Assembly: GCF_002865645.1 (NCBI RefSeq)
Contig: NW_020194519.1
Location: 1,609,542-1,673,541 of the forward strand
Length of the DNA: 64,000 bases
Source: Hyaloscypha bicolor E
Taxonomy: Eukaryota; Ascomycota; Leotiomycetes; Helotiales; Hyaloscyphaceae
Direction: 5' to 3'
Below, piece after piece: positions 55,948 to 64,000 of the stretch. The position numbers and the translations under genes are program-made. Below the pieces are notes generated by a model. That model had not been told where the DNA came from and did not search any database. It saw only the letters and a program-made list of their open reading frames with translations. Numbering within the stretch: position 1 is the first letter of the stretch; every line of letters begins with the position of its first letter.

Positions 55948-56706
55948 TCACTGAATCAGCGCCCCTCCATCAGAGCTCACAACAATCCCAGTAGCATTTG
56001 AGTCCCTCATCAAATAAACATACGCCTCTCCCACCTCCTCAGCAGTCCCCACCTTCCCCAACAACATCCTGCTCTTCATCATCTCTCTCCTCTGGGCGCG
56101 CTGCTGCTCATCCCCCCACATCTCCGTCTCCGTCGCCCCAGGACTCACAATATTAACCCTAATCGGCGCAAGATCAAGGGCCAGAGCACGAGTGAGACCA
56201 TACAAACCGGCAGCGCGATACGCGCCCATGGTATAGCCTTTGACGGGCTTCTCTGCAATTCGACCACTTGTGAGGATTATTGAGGATTTGGGGCTCGGGT
56301 TGAGGAACCGTGGCCCAAGTTTGCCGAGAAGCATTGGGACTATCAGGCTGAATTGGCTGCTGTCGCGGAGGTAGTCAGCGGTGGCTTCGGCGAGGGGTTT
56401 CATGTTGACTCTGTTTGCTGTGTAGATGATGTGGTCGAGTTGAGTCCCGTTGGCAGTCGTCACATCGGTGAACAGTTTCTCGAGCAGAGCCTCGACATCG
56501 TTGCTCGTGAGATCGATTGTGTAGCCTTTGACCTTAGCATTTGCGACAGAGGTTTCGATCGTCTTGACGGCGGTGGCTACTCGAGTTGGGTTGGACGAGG
56601 CTATTGAGACGGTAACGCCTTCTGCTGCTGCGAGTTTTGCAACCCCCTCACCAATTCCTGACGAGCCTCCGATGATTAGTATCGACTGACCGCTGATAGG
56701 AGGCAT
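55948..56706 (-). CDS. short-chain dehydrogenase/reductase, Lys-less active site
   Basis: Single exon, 252 residues, the classical SDR length. The cofactor loop ILIIGGSSGIGEGVA is intact; DHIIYTANR stands for the NAG region and IILTSGR supplies the catalytic Ser. In place of YxxxK it has GYTMGAYRAAGLYGLTRALALDLAPIRVNIVSPGA, so the Lys is missing. This variant is known in a subgroup of fungal SDRs. The start at 56706 was chosen because it leads directly to the cofactor motif; 45 further in-frame codons upstream have no conserved content. Substrate unknown. Confidence 0.9.
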   Translation of the reverse strand: MPPISGQSILIIGGSSGIGEGVAKLAAAEGVTVSIASSNPTRVATAVKTIETSVANAKVKGYTIDLTSNDVEALLEKLFTDVTTANGTQLDHIIYTANRVNMKPLAEATADYLRDSSQFSLIVPMLLGKLGPRFLNPSPKSSIILTSGRIAEKPVKGYTMGAYRAAGLYGLTRALALDLAPIRVNIVSPGATETEMWGDEQQRAQRREMMKSRMLLGKVGTAEEVGEAYVYLMRDSNATGIVVSSDGGALIQ

Positions 56707-58147
56707 GCTTGTTGAAGCTTGGAATCTGGATTTGACAAGGTGTCGATGGAAGAGGAGGAAGTGCAAAAGGTTGGAGCATCCGCTCGGTGCTTTGTACAGT
56801 ATTTGATGGTAATTTATAGGTAGGAAAGGCCCCAAATACAAGGCCCTGTAGATTGACAGAGCTAAATCCGTTTATCTCCATTTCTACTAAAGGTACGACG
56901 TAGAGTATGGTGGATTTGCATTTTGGTGCAGCTCGCTCGAAGATGGACTTTCTTTCACGCCGATAATTACGACGCGAGGTTAGACCAAACAAGGGTGTTC
57001 ACCTCTTGATTCTGTCAGGGAGGTTCAAGAAAGATCTGTTGAAAGACTGCTAGCAGACATTTCCAAAGTATTTGAGCCATGGACTATACTTTTCAAATAA
57101 ACAGCAATTGATCTTCTTCGTTGCACAGAATTCAGGGGCAGAAGTTTGCCGGTCCCGAGCGCTGGCTCCTGACCCTGCACTGAGTCCCTAAAGGTCATCA
57201 CAGTGTCCGACGTCTCTAGGAAGTCCTAGGCACTTCGTATTTTCCCGGCAAGGCTGGCATCGAACACATATGAGATTCGAGAGCCCCTCTTGACATTTGA
57301 GGTCGTGGTATGTCTCCACGTCCTGAGTCCGGACACGGCTTGGCTCCAGGGTAGGATTGAGGAGGTTTTCGTCACTACCGACCTCTGAAACATACGTAGC
57401 CAGCGGCGAACCATTCGGAGGTGTCGTCCGAGGCGGGGAACGACATAGCCGTGACGAGGGCAAATGAGTACAGCCCCCGAACTGGGAGTTCCAATGCCCC
57501 GGGATTAAGCCTCTTGCTGACAATAGAAAATGCGGTAATCGGAAAAGGAGGAGCAATGAGAGCGGTGTGTCTCCTTGCACCATTGAAGCTATCGCAAGCT
57601 CAAAGTGGTTCGATTTTCCAGAGAGCAGGTTTTCCGCCTTCTTGCCACTCGATGTTCCAAACTGAACAATTGTCAACTGAATTGAGAGGGGTCTGTCCAA
57701 AGTCGCATGTTTCGAGGTTACACACTTTTGCTGGCCGTCCCGGCATCCTCGGCCTGCGGCAGGGCTGAAAGCCCGATGGGCGTGGAGATACGGTCCTGTT
57801 TTGTGATCTCTCCCTGATTTCAGCCCGTCGGGCCCCATTGGGAGTGCTGAATAATTTTGAGCAAACTTGTCAGCAAGGGAGGCACCCGATGTGACTGGCT
57901 GAAATTGAGGCGTGACTCGTTCCACATGGTTCTGTCGAATGAGAATACGAGCTGCATATCTGACACCGCCACGTTTTGACCGACAACCTTATCGTGGCTG
58001 GTCTTGTTCAATGGATTTGTTGTTCGGGATAATGGACTGGCCGGAGTTGTGGCCGTGGTGCTCAAGTGCTTGCCGATGTGAGTTTCGCCTCCATTTAAGG
58101 GTCAACAACAAAGCTCGAACCGTTTGTTGCAAAGTATTGAACTCACA
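56707..58147. other. intergenic upstream of two divergent genes
   Basis: A 245-codon ORF at 57188-57925 (minus) is Pro/Ser/Leu-rich with no domain and is probably chance. Inverted GGGCTGAAA/TTTCAGCCC segments occur near 57755 and 57819. It includes the promoter of the Zn2Cys6 gene starting at 58148. Confidence 0.4.
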
Positions 58148-60011
58148 ATGCCGCCGAAGGGAGTGCGACGACGTCGCGAGCATCAGAGAAGTCGGAATGG
58201 GTGTGTCTCTTGCAAACTTCGTAAGTTTGGGAATTCCTCTATGCGTGTCCGCTGCCATTGAAACCTTACCGATGATATTCTTAGGCCATATTCGTTGTGA
58301 CGAAGGGAAACCGTTCTGGTAAGGGAAATTATTCGTGCTGTCACTTCCGGTCCTCATATCTAACAGTCCTTAGTCGCAACTGTCTGAAAAACGGGGCCTC
58401 TTGTGGATATCCTGCTCCAGCTTCAGACAATTTAGACCCTTCAGCGAATGTGACTGTCGAGCCAGGGTCGCTACTTCCATCAATAACTCCCTCATATACC
58501 TCCACAACCCCTACTCTCAACCTCCCTCGGTCTCAGGGAACTCTGGAATCTACCTCAGCTCCGAAACACCACAGAACGGAGGTGATTTCCTGGTATTCAA
58601 ATATGGCGCAGCCCTCCTTCAGCACAATGCTCCCAGCCGCAAGGACAGATCCATTCCATACCCTTCCTCTTGAGCTTTCTCGTGAATCGAAGATGTTGTT
58701 GGATCATTGTAAGTCGAGTTTTGACAATCCCTTCGCCTCTGGTTGCAACCTCAGTCTCGCACTTCTCGCCAACAGCGCTTCCGATAATTTAGTTACAAAC
58801 AACCGAATTCTGCTTCAAAAGACTGTGCAATCGAGACGAGAATACGAATTGTTTCGATTTGCAACCTCAGATGCCGCTTTGCTGCACGGCGCACTTGTCC
58901 TAGCTGCCAGCAATTGGATGAAATTGTGTGGTGGCCAGAGAGCTTTTATTGAACCAACATTTTATCAACACAAAACAGAAGCAATTCGAATCATTAACGA
59001 GAGAATGGGAGACAGCAGTGTCGCTACTAGCGATGCTACCGTGGGAGCTATTGCGTGTCTCGTGATCTTGGAGGTTGGCGTCCACAGGTGTGCCCCTAAG
59101 ACTCAAGAGATGATCAGTAACCGCTCACCAGGCGCTCAATGGAGCTGCTCACATTGCTAAAGTCCATCTGAACGGTCTGAAGCACTTGATTGACTTGCGT
59201 GGAGACCTCCATTCCCGCACGATGAACAATTATCTGCAACGGATAGTCATGATGTAAGTACCTACCCCAGATTCGTCCGAGTCCCGCTTAGGTTGGAAGT
59301 TGTAGCGCGGACTTACTGACTTCGTCTGCGACGCAAACCAAACCAATCTTCCAAGAAAGTCCTCCGCCACTGGCAAAGGAGACGAAGGTCCCCGCCTCGA
59401 CTTTGGCTGGTGCTGGTGGGAATTTGAATTACATCGAACAAGAACGCGGTCTTGATCCCGAAGCAGCGAGCATGTTCGTGGAGCTGCACCGTGTTTCGTA
59501 CCTGATGGAACAAAGCGACAACGGAACATTTACATTGGAGAAAGACGATCTTTATCGCTCGATATTTGAAGCTGAGAAATCCGTCGATACGCTGCTGCGT
59601 GGGGGGTCGTGCACTGCTCGGACCGTCAATAGCGTGCTGTCGAACAGTGGTTGCTGTGTCATTGCTGCTAACATCTATGTCTATCGTTCTCTGCGCAGGA
59701 TCCCGTTGACGAGTACGCTCTACGACTATATGGTGCGGTTGTTGAAGCAGGATATTGAGAATGTCGCGGACACCGTTCGGCAAGTTTTCCCAAGGGAGGT
59801 GTTGTTCTGGGTATTCTTTGTTGGCGGGTCAGCGGCGAAGGGACGACGCGAGGAGTCGTATTTCAAGCAGCAGCTGGCGGTGAGCCGGCAAGATTTGCTG
59901 ATCGCTACTTGGGAAGTCGCAAAGTTTGTACTGAAGAAATTTGCCTGGGTTGAGGGCTGGAATGAGGAAGTTGACGCGGAGCTTTTCAATGGCCTGATTC
60001 AGGTCGAATAA
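58148..60011 (+). CDS. Zn2Cys6 transcription factor
   Basis: Exons 58148-58220, 58285-58318, 58374-59073, 59132-59253 and 59300-60011; 546 residues with frames that all join. The cluster needs two introns removed: RSRNGCVSCKLR, HIRCDEGKPFC, RNCLKNGASC. A Ser/Pro-rich linker follows, then the DUF3468/fungal_trans_2-type body: FATSDAALLHGALVLAASNW, ALNGAAHIAKVHLNGLKHLIDLRG, ADLLTSSATQTKPIFQESPPPL and the C-terminal AWVEGWNEEVDAELFNGLIQ. The intron 3 and 4 borders (59074-59131, 59254-59299) are chosen for frame and homology. Target unknown; no obvious pathway gene is adjacent besides the SDR. Confidence 0.88.
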
Positions 60012-61572
60012 ATGTCGGTATCGGAGTCTTGGCTTCCTTTCTGGTACCACCAAAGCAAAGCTGAGTGGAGTTTGAAGTTATTAAACATATATTTGATAAC
60101 GAGGAAAGATGAAACGACTTCAAAAAGCTCGAAGGTAGCTTCTATCAGTTTTTAGAATATGCGAGCGAATCTCAGAGTGGCGAAGGGCGGTTCATTCGGC
60201 TGCTGCCATTTTTCAATTCTCTTCTGAAGCCCGGCTTATCAACATTGATTCTGTGGCTGCCATACGACAGAAAGGTGATGAAAATGAATCCAAGTGAGCT
60301 ATACGGTCCTCACAGCTGTCATCTCGCAACAATGGGTCGATAAATGTTACTGGGGCAAGACTGAATAGCCAACGGCCACTCCGGAGAGCCCACTTGGAGA
60401 AATCCTGGTGTTTGACTGTCTGCTGCGGTGGGTCCAAAGACTGACTTCGAGTTTGAGCCCCTACCTTGAACTTCTTTCTTGATTACTTCGCCACGCGAAC
60501 GGAATTTATACGGGCCATGCAGGATGTTGCCACTGGAAGTTGCACAAGGATGAGTGGGATGTGGCTTGTTGAAGCAAGCTGAGGTCGGCTTGATACGGAG
60601 GGGGCATAACTACAGACCGTCGCTCGGACTTTCCGCCTCTCGGATGTCTCTCGAGATCCAAATTACATTTCTAGGCAGTCTCGGACATAATCAAAAAGTG
60701 GCCAATGTCCGGGAGCACGTGACAGCCGGCTTTAAATCCCGGTGGCTGCATCCTCGGTCGCAACTTTCCTTGGGGAGCAACTTCCCTAACCTCAAAGAAA
60801 ACTCCTCACTGCCACTTCAATTCTTCCAAATATGTGTGGTTCGGAATAGGGGCTAGAACGGCAAGGAGACTGCATCTTTCAATCTCTCCACTACTCATGA
60901 GACGCGCCCTGAAGCCCGTCGCGTCAGTGTCATCGTCAGAGGAACGTCCACTGCAAGCTGGCAGCAAGTGCTTCCACTCACTCTCCACAACCCTGAACGA
61001 TCCTATTCTGAGCATTTCATTTCCAACTTTCCAGAACTCGGGGAGGAGATCTCGTATGGCGCTTGAATAATTCAGGACTATCGTTCTACCGTCGTTAAGG
61101 ACGAAATGTTTCTTCTCCGTTCCAGATCTTCTTCATTGTGCCAACTTATTATCTGCTCCGGACTCCGACGAGATCAGACGACCATCTGTAGTTCAGGCAC
61201 TGCGATCGAGGTGGTCCAGGTTCCGGGATTTCCTAATAAGTGCTTTGAAATTATTGCTACTCTCTTATTGGCGAATTGAGATTCAGAGATGGAGGAAGTT
61301 CATGTGGATAAACATCCATGCGATGACGGGGATTGGACCTGATTAAGGTTCAGCATGACCGGCCATAGCAATTGCGAATGTCTTCATATTAGACACGACA
61401 GAAATAGTCCCGTGCCAGCCAATTGACAAGGATTCAGTCAGGATGATAAATGTGGGGGCTGCGTCGGTTGGTATTTTTGTTCTGGAGGCCCGCCGAAACC
61501 TACGCCTTGTACTCCCAACGTTCCAATCCTCCTCCTGCGCAACCCTGGACGTTCCAAAGGCCTGGGTTCGCG
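60012..61572. other. intergenic, 1.6 kb
   Basis: No supported gene. GCACGTGAC at about 60715-60723 is an E-box-type site. Several 60-100 codon ORFs are without domain signal. Confidence 0.4.
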
Positions 61573-61986
61573 ATGATGCTGCGCTTCATATTTTGGGCCT
61601 TCCTATCGTCAGCCTCACTACCTTTTTCCTCACAATCGCCTTTGCAAGGACAGGAAGGGCCTCAACGAGCTGCACAAATCGAAAGGCGGCAATGGACCTC
61701 CATCAGGGTCCCCATCCTCGCCATGACTTCTGTAGCATCTCCATATCCATGGAACCAAATAAGGCAGAAGGAACAGAAGACCAGCTACCAACCGTTGGTG
61801 CCCATCGCCATGACTTCTATCATAGCTTACTCGGGGGATCCATACCAGAAAAAGGCACAGCCGCAGAAGACTAGCCACTTACCGCCGGTGCCTGTTATCG
61901 CCATGACTTCTGTCGTGACTTATCCTTGGCATGAACGAGAGGGGGAACAGAAACTTGGCTACCAACCAATCTTAGCCATGAAATAA
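61573..61986 (+). CDS. putative secreted protein with three 30-residue repeats
   Basis: Open frame of 137 residues from an ATG pair at 61573/61576. N-terminus MMLRFIFWAFLSSASLPFSSQS is a good signal peptide, followed by a spacer ending IERR, a possible Kex2 site. Three direct repeats begin at 61708, 61798 and 61888, exactly 90 bp apart: VPILAMTSVASPYPW.., VPIAMTSIIAYSGDPY.., VPVIAMTSVVTYPW.., each closing with a Lys/Gln-rich QKTSYQP-like end; a fourth starts as ILAMK before the stop. Such repeat-containing secreted precursors in ascomycetes include Kex2-processed repeat proteins and dikaritin-type RiPP precursors, but canonical KR sites are missing between the repeats. An in-frame ATG at 61450 would lengthen it. 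Confidence 0.5.
   Translation: MMLRFIFWAFLSSASLPFSSQSPLQGQEGPQRAAQIERRQWTSIRVPILAMTSVASPYPWNQIRQKEQKTSYQPLVPIAMTSIIAYSGDPYQKKAQPQKTSHLPPVPVIAMTSVVTYPWHEREGEQKLGYQPILAMK
61708..61986 (+). repeat. three direct 90-bp repeats plus partial fourth
   Basis: Units begin at 61708, 61798 and 61888. The best-kept core is ATCGCCATGACTTCT (first unit has one change). The divergent parts differ at many bases but preserve length, which argues for selection on the coded repeat. Confidence 0.8.
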
Positions 61987-62070
61987 GTCTTGACCTGACG
62001 AGACAACGGTCCATACGGATCGCCCTCTGAGCCCACCTCGCTCTACAGCTTTTACACGCATGCGCAGAAC

Positions 62071-62526
62071 GTGCGCCGACGCGAAACCGATGATCTCCCC
62101 AGCATGGCAACAACTCTATTTACTGCAACGAGAGCGCCAGCGAAAGCTTCTTCAAATCCTACCTCCGACCCGAATCCTTCTCTATCAACCACCAGCGCTG
62201 CACCTGTTGCAACAAAGACTGGACTGGCGAATTGCGACGTCCAGGGCACACCAAGTCCCGCCCTCACCTCGAATATCTTAGACCGGGCATACGCAGCGGG
62301 CCCCATCTCCTGCCAACTTCTCGGTATGTACCGATCAAGATGCAAATCATACTCGTTCCAGGAATCTACATCAGCAAGTGCGAAGAACTGTGTGTTCTAC
62401 TCTACCTACATCAATGGGTCAAAGTGTCGTCGTGCAGCAGCGAGATATACTTCTCGGACAAGTATCCAGACGATGGGAGCAACTTCTGTTTTGGAAGTGC
62501 TGAGCTGTAAACCTGTCCTGTATTGA
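62071..62526 (+). CDS. secreted Cys-rich (PAN/apple-like) domain protein, model incomplete
   Basis: After a Ser/Thr/Pro-rich stretch (SSNPTSDPNPSLSTTSAAP) the frame reads CDVQGTPSPALTSNILDRAY, ISCQLLGMYRSRCKSYSFQE and AKNCVFYSTYI: the Cys spacing of the short PAN-like domains common in secreted ascomycete proteins. Beyond that point the better continuation (CSSEIYFSDKYPDDGSNFC, stop at about 62508-62510) lies in another frame, so a frameshift or tiny intron is needed. Upstream residues NVRRRETDD suggest a pro-region with a dibasic site. A signal peptide exon is not placed; the upstream repeat ORF (61573-61986) could in principle be part of the same gene. Confidence 0.4.
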   Translation: MRRRETDDLPSMATTLFTATRAPAKASSNPTSDPNPSLSTTSAAPVATKTGLANCDVQGTPSPALTSNILDRAYAAGPISCQLLGMYRSRCKSYSFQESTSASAKNCVFYSTYINGSKCRRAAARYTSRTSIQTMGATSVLEVLSCKPVLY

Positions 62527-63195
62527 TGCATTCGAGCTCGGTTGGCCTATGTGTTCCGTGTCATGTATCATGTAATATGTACCTTGGTGCTGGGAGTTGT
62601 GGTGCAAGCGATTGTTGCTGTCATGTTGATACCAGAAGTCCTGATTGTCTTCAGAACGAAAGAAATTAATCAAAAAGATTAAACACTTAGAAACACCTCC
62701 TTCGAGAATGCACCAGTGGTGTCAAGTTTCGAACTCAGTCTTATCAAACCTTTGTCTGTCATGGCGAAACGCTGTAGCATTGCGGAGCAGTGTTGGGTCA
62801 TCAGCATTTAGACAGAAAACTGGAAAAGTAACAGATGACAATCGAAGCATATCGAGATGAAACATCTGAGAGAGCAGCTGGATAGTATTGCTATTTGGCA
62901 TCATATTCTCGGCCCTCCTAGCACCAGCCCATCCATGAAAGGCGGAAAATCATCGCTTTATGTGTTGTCCACCATTAATTCTCAGCAGCCATGCCTTCAA
63001 ATGAAATTTCTGCCCCCATAATATTCCTGTCCCCAAAGATATGCAATCTGGCTCGAAGCAGTTCGAAGTCCAGCTAAGCTGAGCCTCATTTGCACAGCTA
63101 TTCCCAAGGAAGCAGAGTCAGCATACTTCTTCCAGTATTTTCGGGAGTAGAATGTCCCACCAGCTGTCGGACGTTCGGAGTAGTTTGGACGTACC
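62527..63195. other. intergenic
   Basis: 3' flanks of two convergent genes. No feature recognised; the minus-strand frame running 62997-63614 is a shadow of the Myb-like gene. Confidence 0.45.
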
Positions 63196-63801
63196 TTAAG
63201 CCTCATAACGCACGTCTCCATAATCCTCGCCATCATCTCCATCATCTCCATAATCAACATATCCATTGCCCTGCTGCTCATCTCCATACTCCTCCTTCGC
63301 CTCAAACTGTTGATCCTCGCCATATTGCACCTCCCCACCATATCCCTCCTCAACGTACTCCTGCGCATCACCATAGATCTCCTCCTGCTCTCCCTCTCCC
63401 AAAACATTCTCCTGTACACCATTGGCCTCAAGGTCCGCACCACCATATCCCTCGTCACCACCGTAAGCCTCATCGCTCTCGCTCCCGCTCTTCTTGCCCT
63501 TCTTCTTTGCACCGCCCTTGCCTGCACCACCTGCCTTCTTTCCACTGTTCGCTCCACCCTTGGCTCCACTTCCACCCTTGGACTTCGTGACCTTGGTCGA
63601 AGCTCGAGCGCCACTGCTACCAGGAAGGCTGAGACCAGTAGATTGCTTGAAGCGGGTCCAGCGCAAGGAGGCGGCAGTGGCGCGCTCGAGGCCGAGGTCG
63701 TTTGCGACGAGGGCCCAGTCGATGCCTCGGAGCTGGCCGTTGGTGCTCATTTGGCTGATGATGGAGAAGAGGAGCTTGTAGTTGTTCTCTTCGCGAGACA
63801 T
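63196..63801 (-). CDS. Myb-like DNA-binding protein with acidic Gly/Tyr tail
   Basis: Single exon, 201 residues. The N-terminal 60 residues (MSREENNYKLLFSIISQM, then GIDWALVANDLGLERATAASLRWTRFKQSTGL) form the short three-helix Myb/SANT-like domain widespread in ascomycetes. A Gly/Lys-rich basic stretch (GGAGKGGAKKKGKK) follows, probably nuclear-localising. The rest is acidic and rich in Gly, Tyr, Asp and Glu (GGDEGYGG, DYGDDGDDGEDYGD), predicted disordered. The ATG at 63801 directly precedes the domain. Chromatin or transcription role presumed. Confidence 0.82.
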   Translation of the reverse strand: MSREENNYKLLFSIISQMSTNGQLRGIDWALVANDLGLERATAASLRWTRFKQSTGLSLPGSSGARASTKVTKSKGGSGAKGGANSGKKAGGAGKGGAKKKGKKSGSESDEAYGGDEGYGGADLEANGVQENVLGEGEQEEIYGDAQEYVEEGYGGEVQYGEDQQFEAKEEYGDEQQGNGYVDYGDDGDDGEDYGDVRYEA

Positions 63802-64000
63802 TTTGGCGGTTGGTGATGGGTTGGTTGCTTGTTTGGTAATGGAGAGGGGTGGTGGATGGGTTTGGTGTTGTGGTAGGAGGGAGAAGTGGTTGTTTTGAGG
63901 GGTTGTAAGGAGGTGGGATGGTGTGTTGGGTTGAAATAGGAAAGACGAGGAGTTTTGTAGGCAGAGTTCAGAGGTGAGCTGTTTGAATTTGGTGAATTAT
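63802..64000. promoter_or_regulatory. promoter region of Myb-like gene
   Basis: Upstream sequence (minus strand) with a pyrimidine-rich leader (CCACCACCCCTCTCC on the gene strand) expected of a fungal 5' UTR. Cut by the window edge. Confidence 0.4.

Noticed and set aside
57188..57925. 245-codon ORF on the minus strand
   Set aside because: Low-information Pro/Ser/Leu composition, no domain, lies in the expected promoter of the Zn2Cys6 gene; long ORFs in GC-richer DNA arise by chance.
62997..63614. Arg/Met-rich minus-strand ORF of 205 codons
   Set aside because: Alternative frame of the Myb-like gene; its Arg and Met bias comes from the GAGGAG/TATGG repeats of that gene.
1..64000. CRISPR arrays, operons, ribosome binding sites
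   Set aside because: Intron-rich eukaryotic genes throughout; these features do not apply. I also found no tRNA or rRNA gene by eye, though a tRNA with an intron could escape notice.

Overview
This is nuclear DNA of a filamentous ascomycete (Pezizomycotina, perhaps a leotiomycete; the class is a guess). The signs are short 43-110 bp GT..AG introns with TACTAAC/CTGAC-like branch points, several Zn2Cys6 regulators, many MFS transporters, a fungal laccase, a ribosomal protein gene with four exons, and no operon-like spacing. Exon structures were rebuilt by hand from splice signals and protein family motifs; most of the joined models give a clean reading frame.

Layout: 0.2-2.7 kb, laccase (minus). 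2.7-9.5 kb, a gene-poor stretch with nested inverted repeats (4.08-5.32 kb) and a smaller relative near 8.75-8.91 kb. 9.5-16.7 kb, an oxidoreductase neighbourhood: dienelactone-hydrolase-like gene with an in-frame stop, Zn2Cys6 factor with a GC-AG intron, medium-chain reductase, ketopantoate-reductase-like enzyme and an F-box-like protein. 17.4-20.6 kb, a zinc-finger-less fungal regulator and a six-exon beta-carbonic anhydrase. 21.2-27.7 kb, a zinc-cluster relic, MFS sugar porter, TauD-type dioxygenase and a Rossmann protein. 28.3-37.4 kb, two DHA2-type MFS pumps around a decayed maltose-type locus (broken alpha-glucoside permease plus broken GH13 alpha-glucosidase) and an intact Zn2Cys6 factor. 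39.0-39.8 kb, ribosomal protein uL1. 40.7-49.9 kb, small secreted proteins, a GW/NW-repeat SANT-like protein and a divergent 14-3-3 protein. 51.6-60 kb, amino acid permease, acyltransferase remnant, SDR and a Zn2Cys6 factor. 61.5-63.8 kb, a putative secreted 30-residue-repeat protein, a Cys-rich domain and a Myb-like protein.

The observations I rate highest are the GW/NW-repeat protein (resembles Argonaute-hook platforms), the secreted protein with three exact-period 30-residue repeats, the pseudogenised maltose locus and the nested inverted-repeat element. Function is inferred from family motifs only; no database search was possible.
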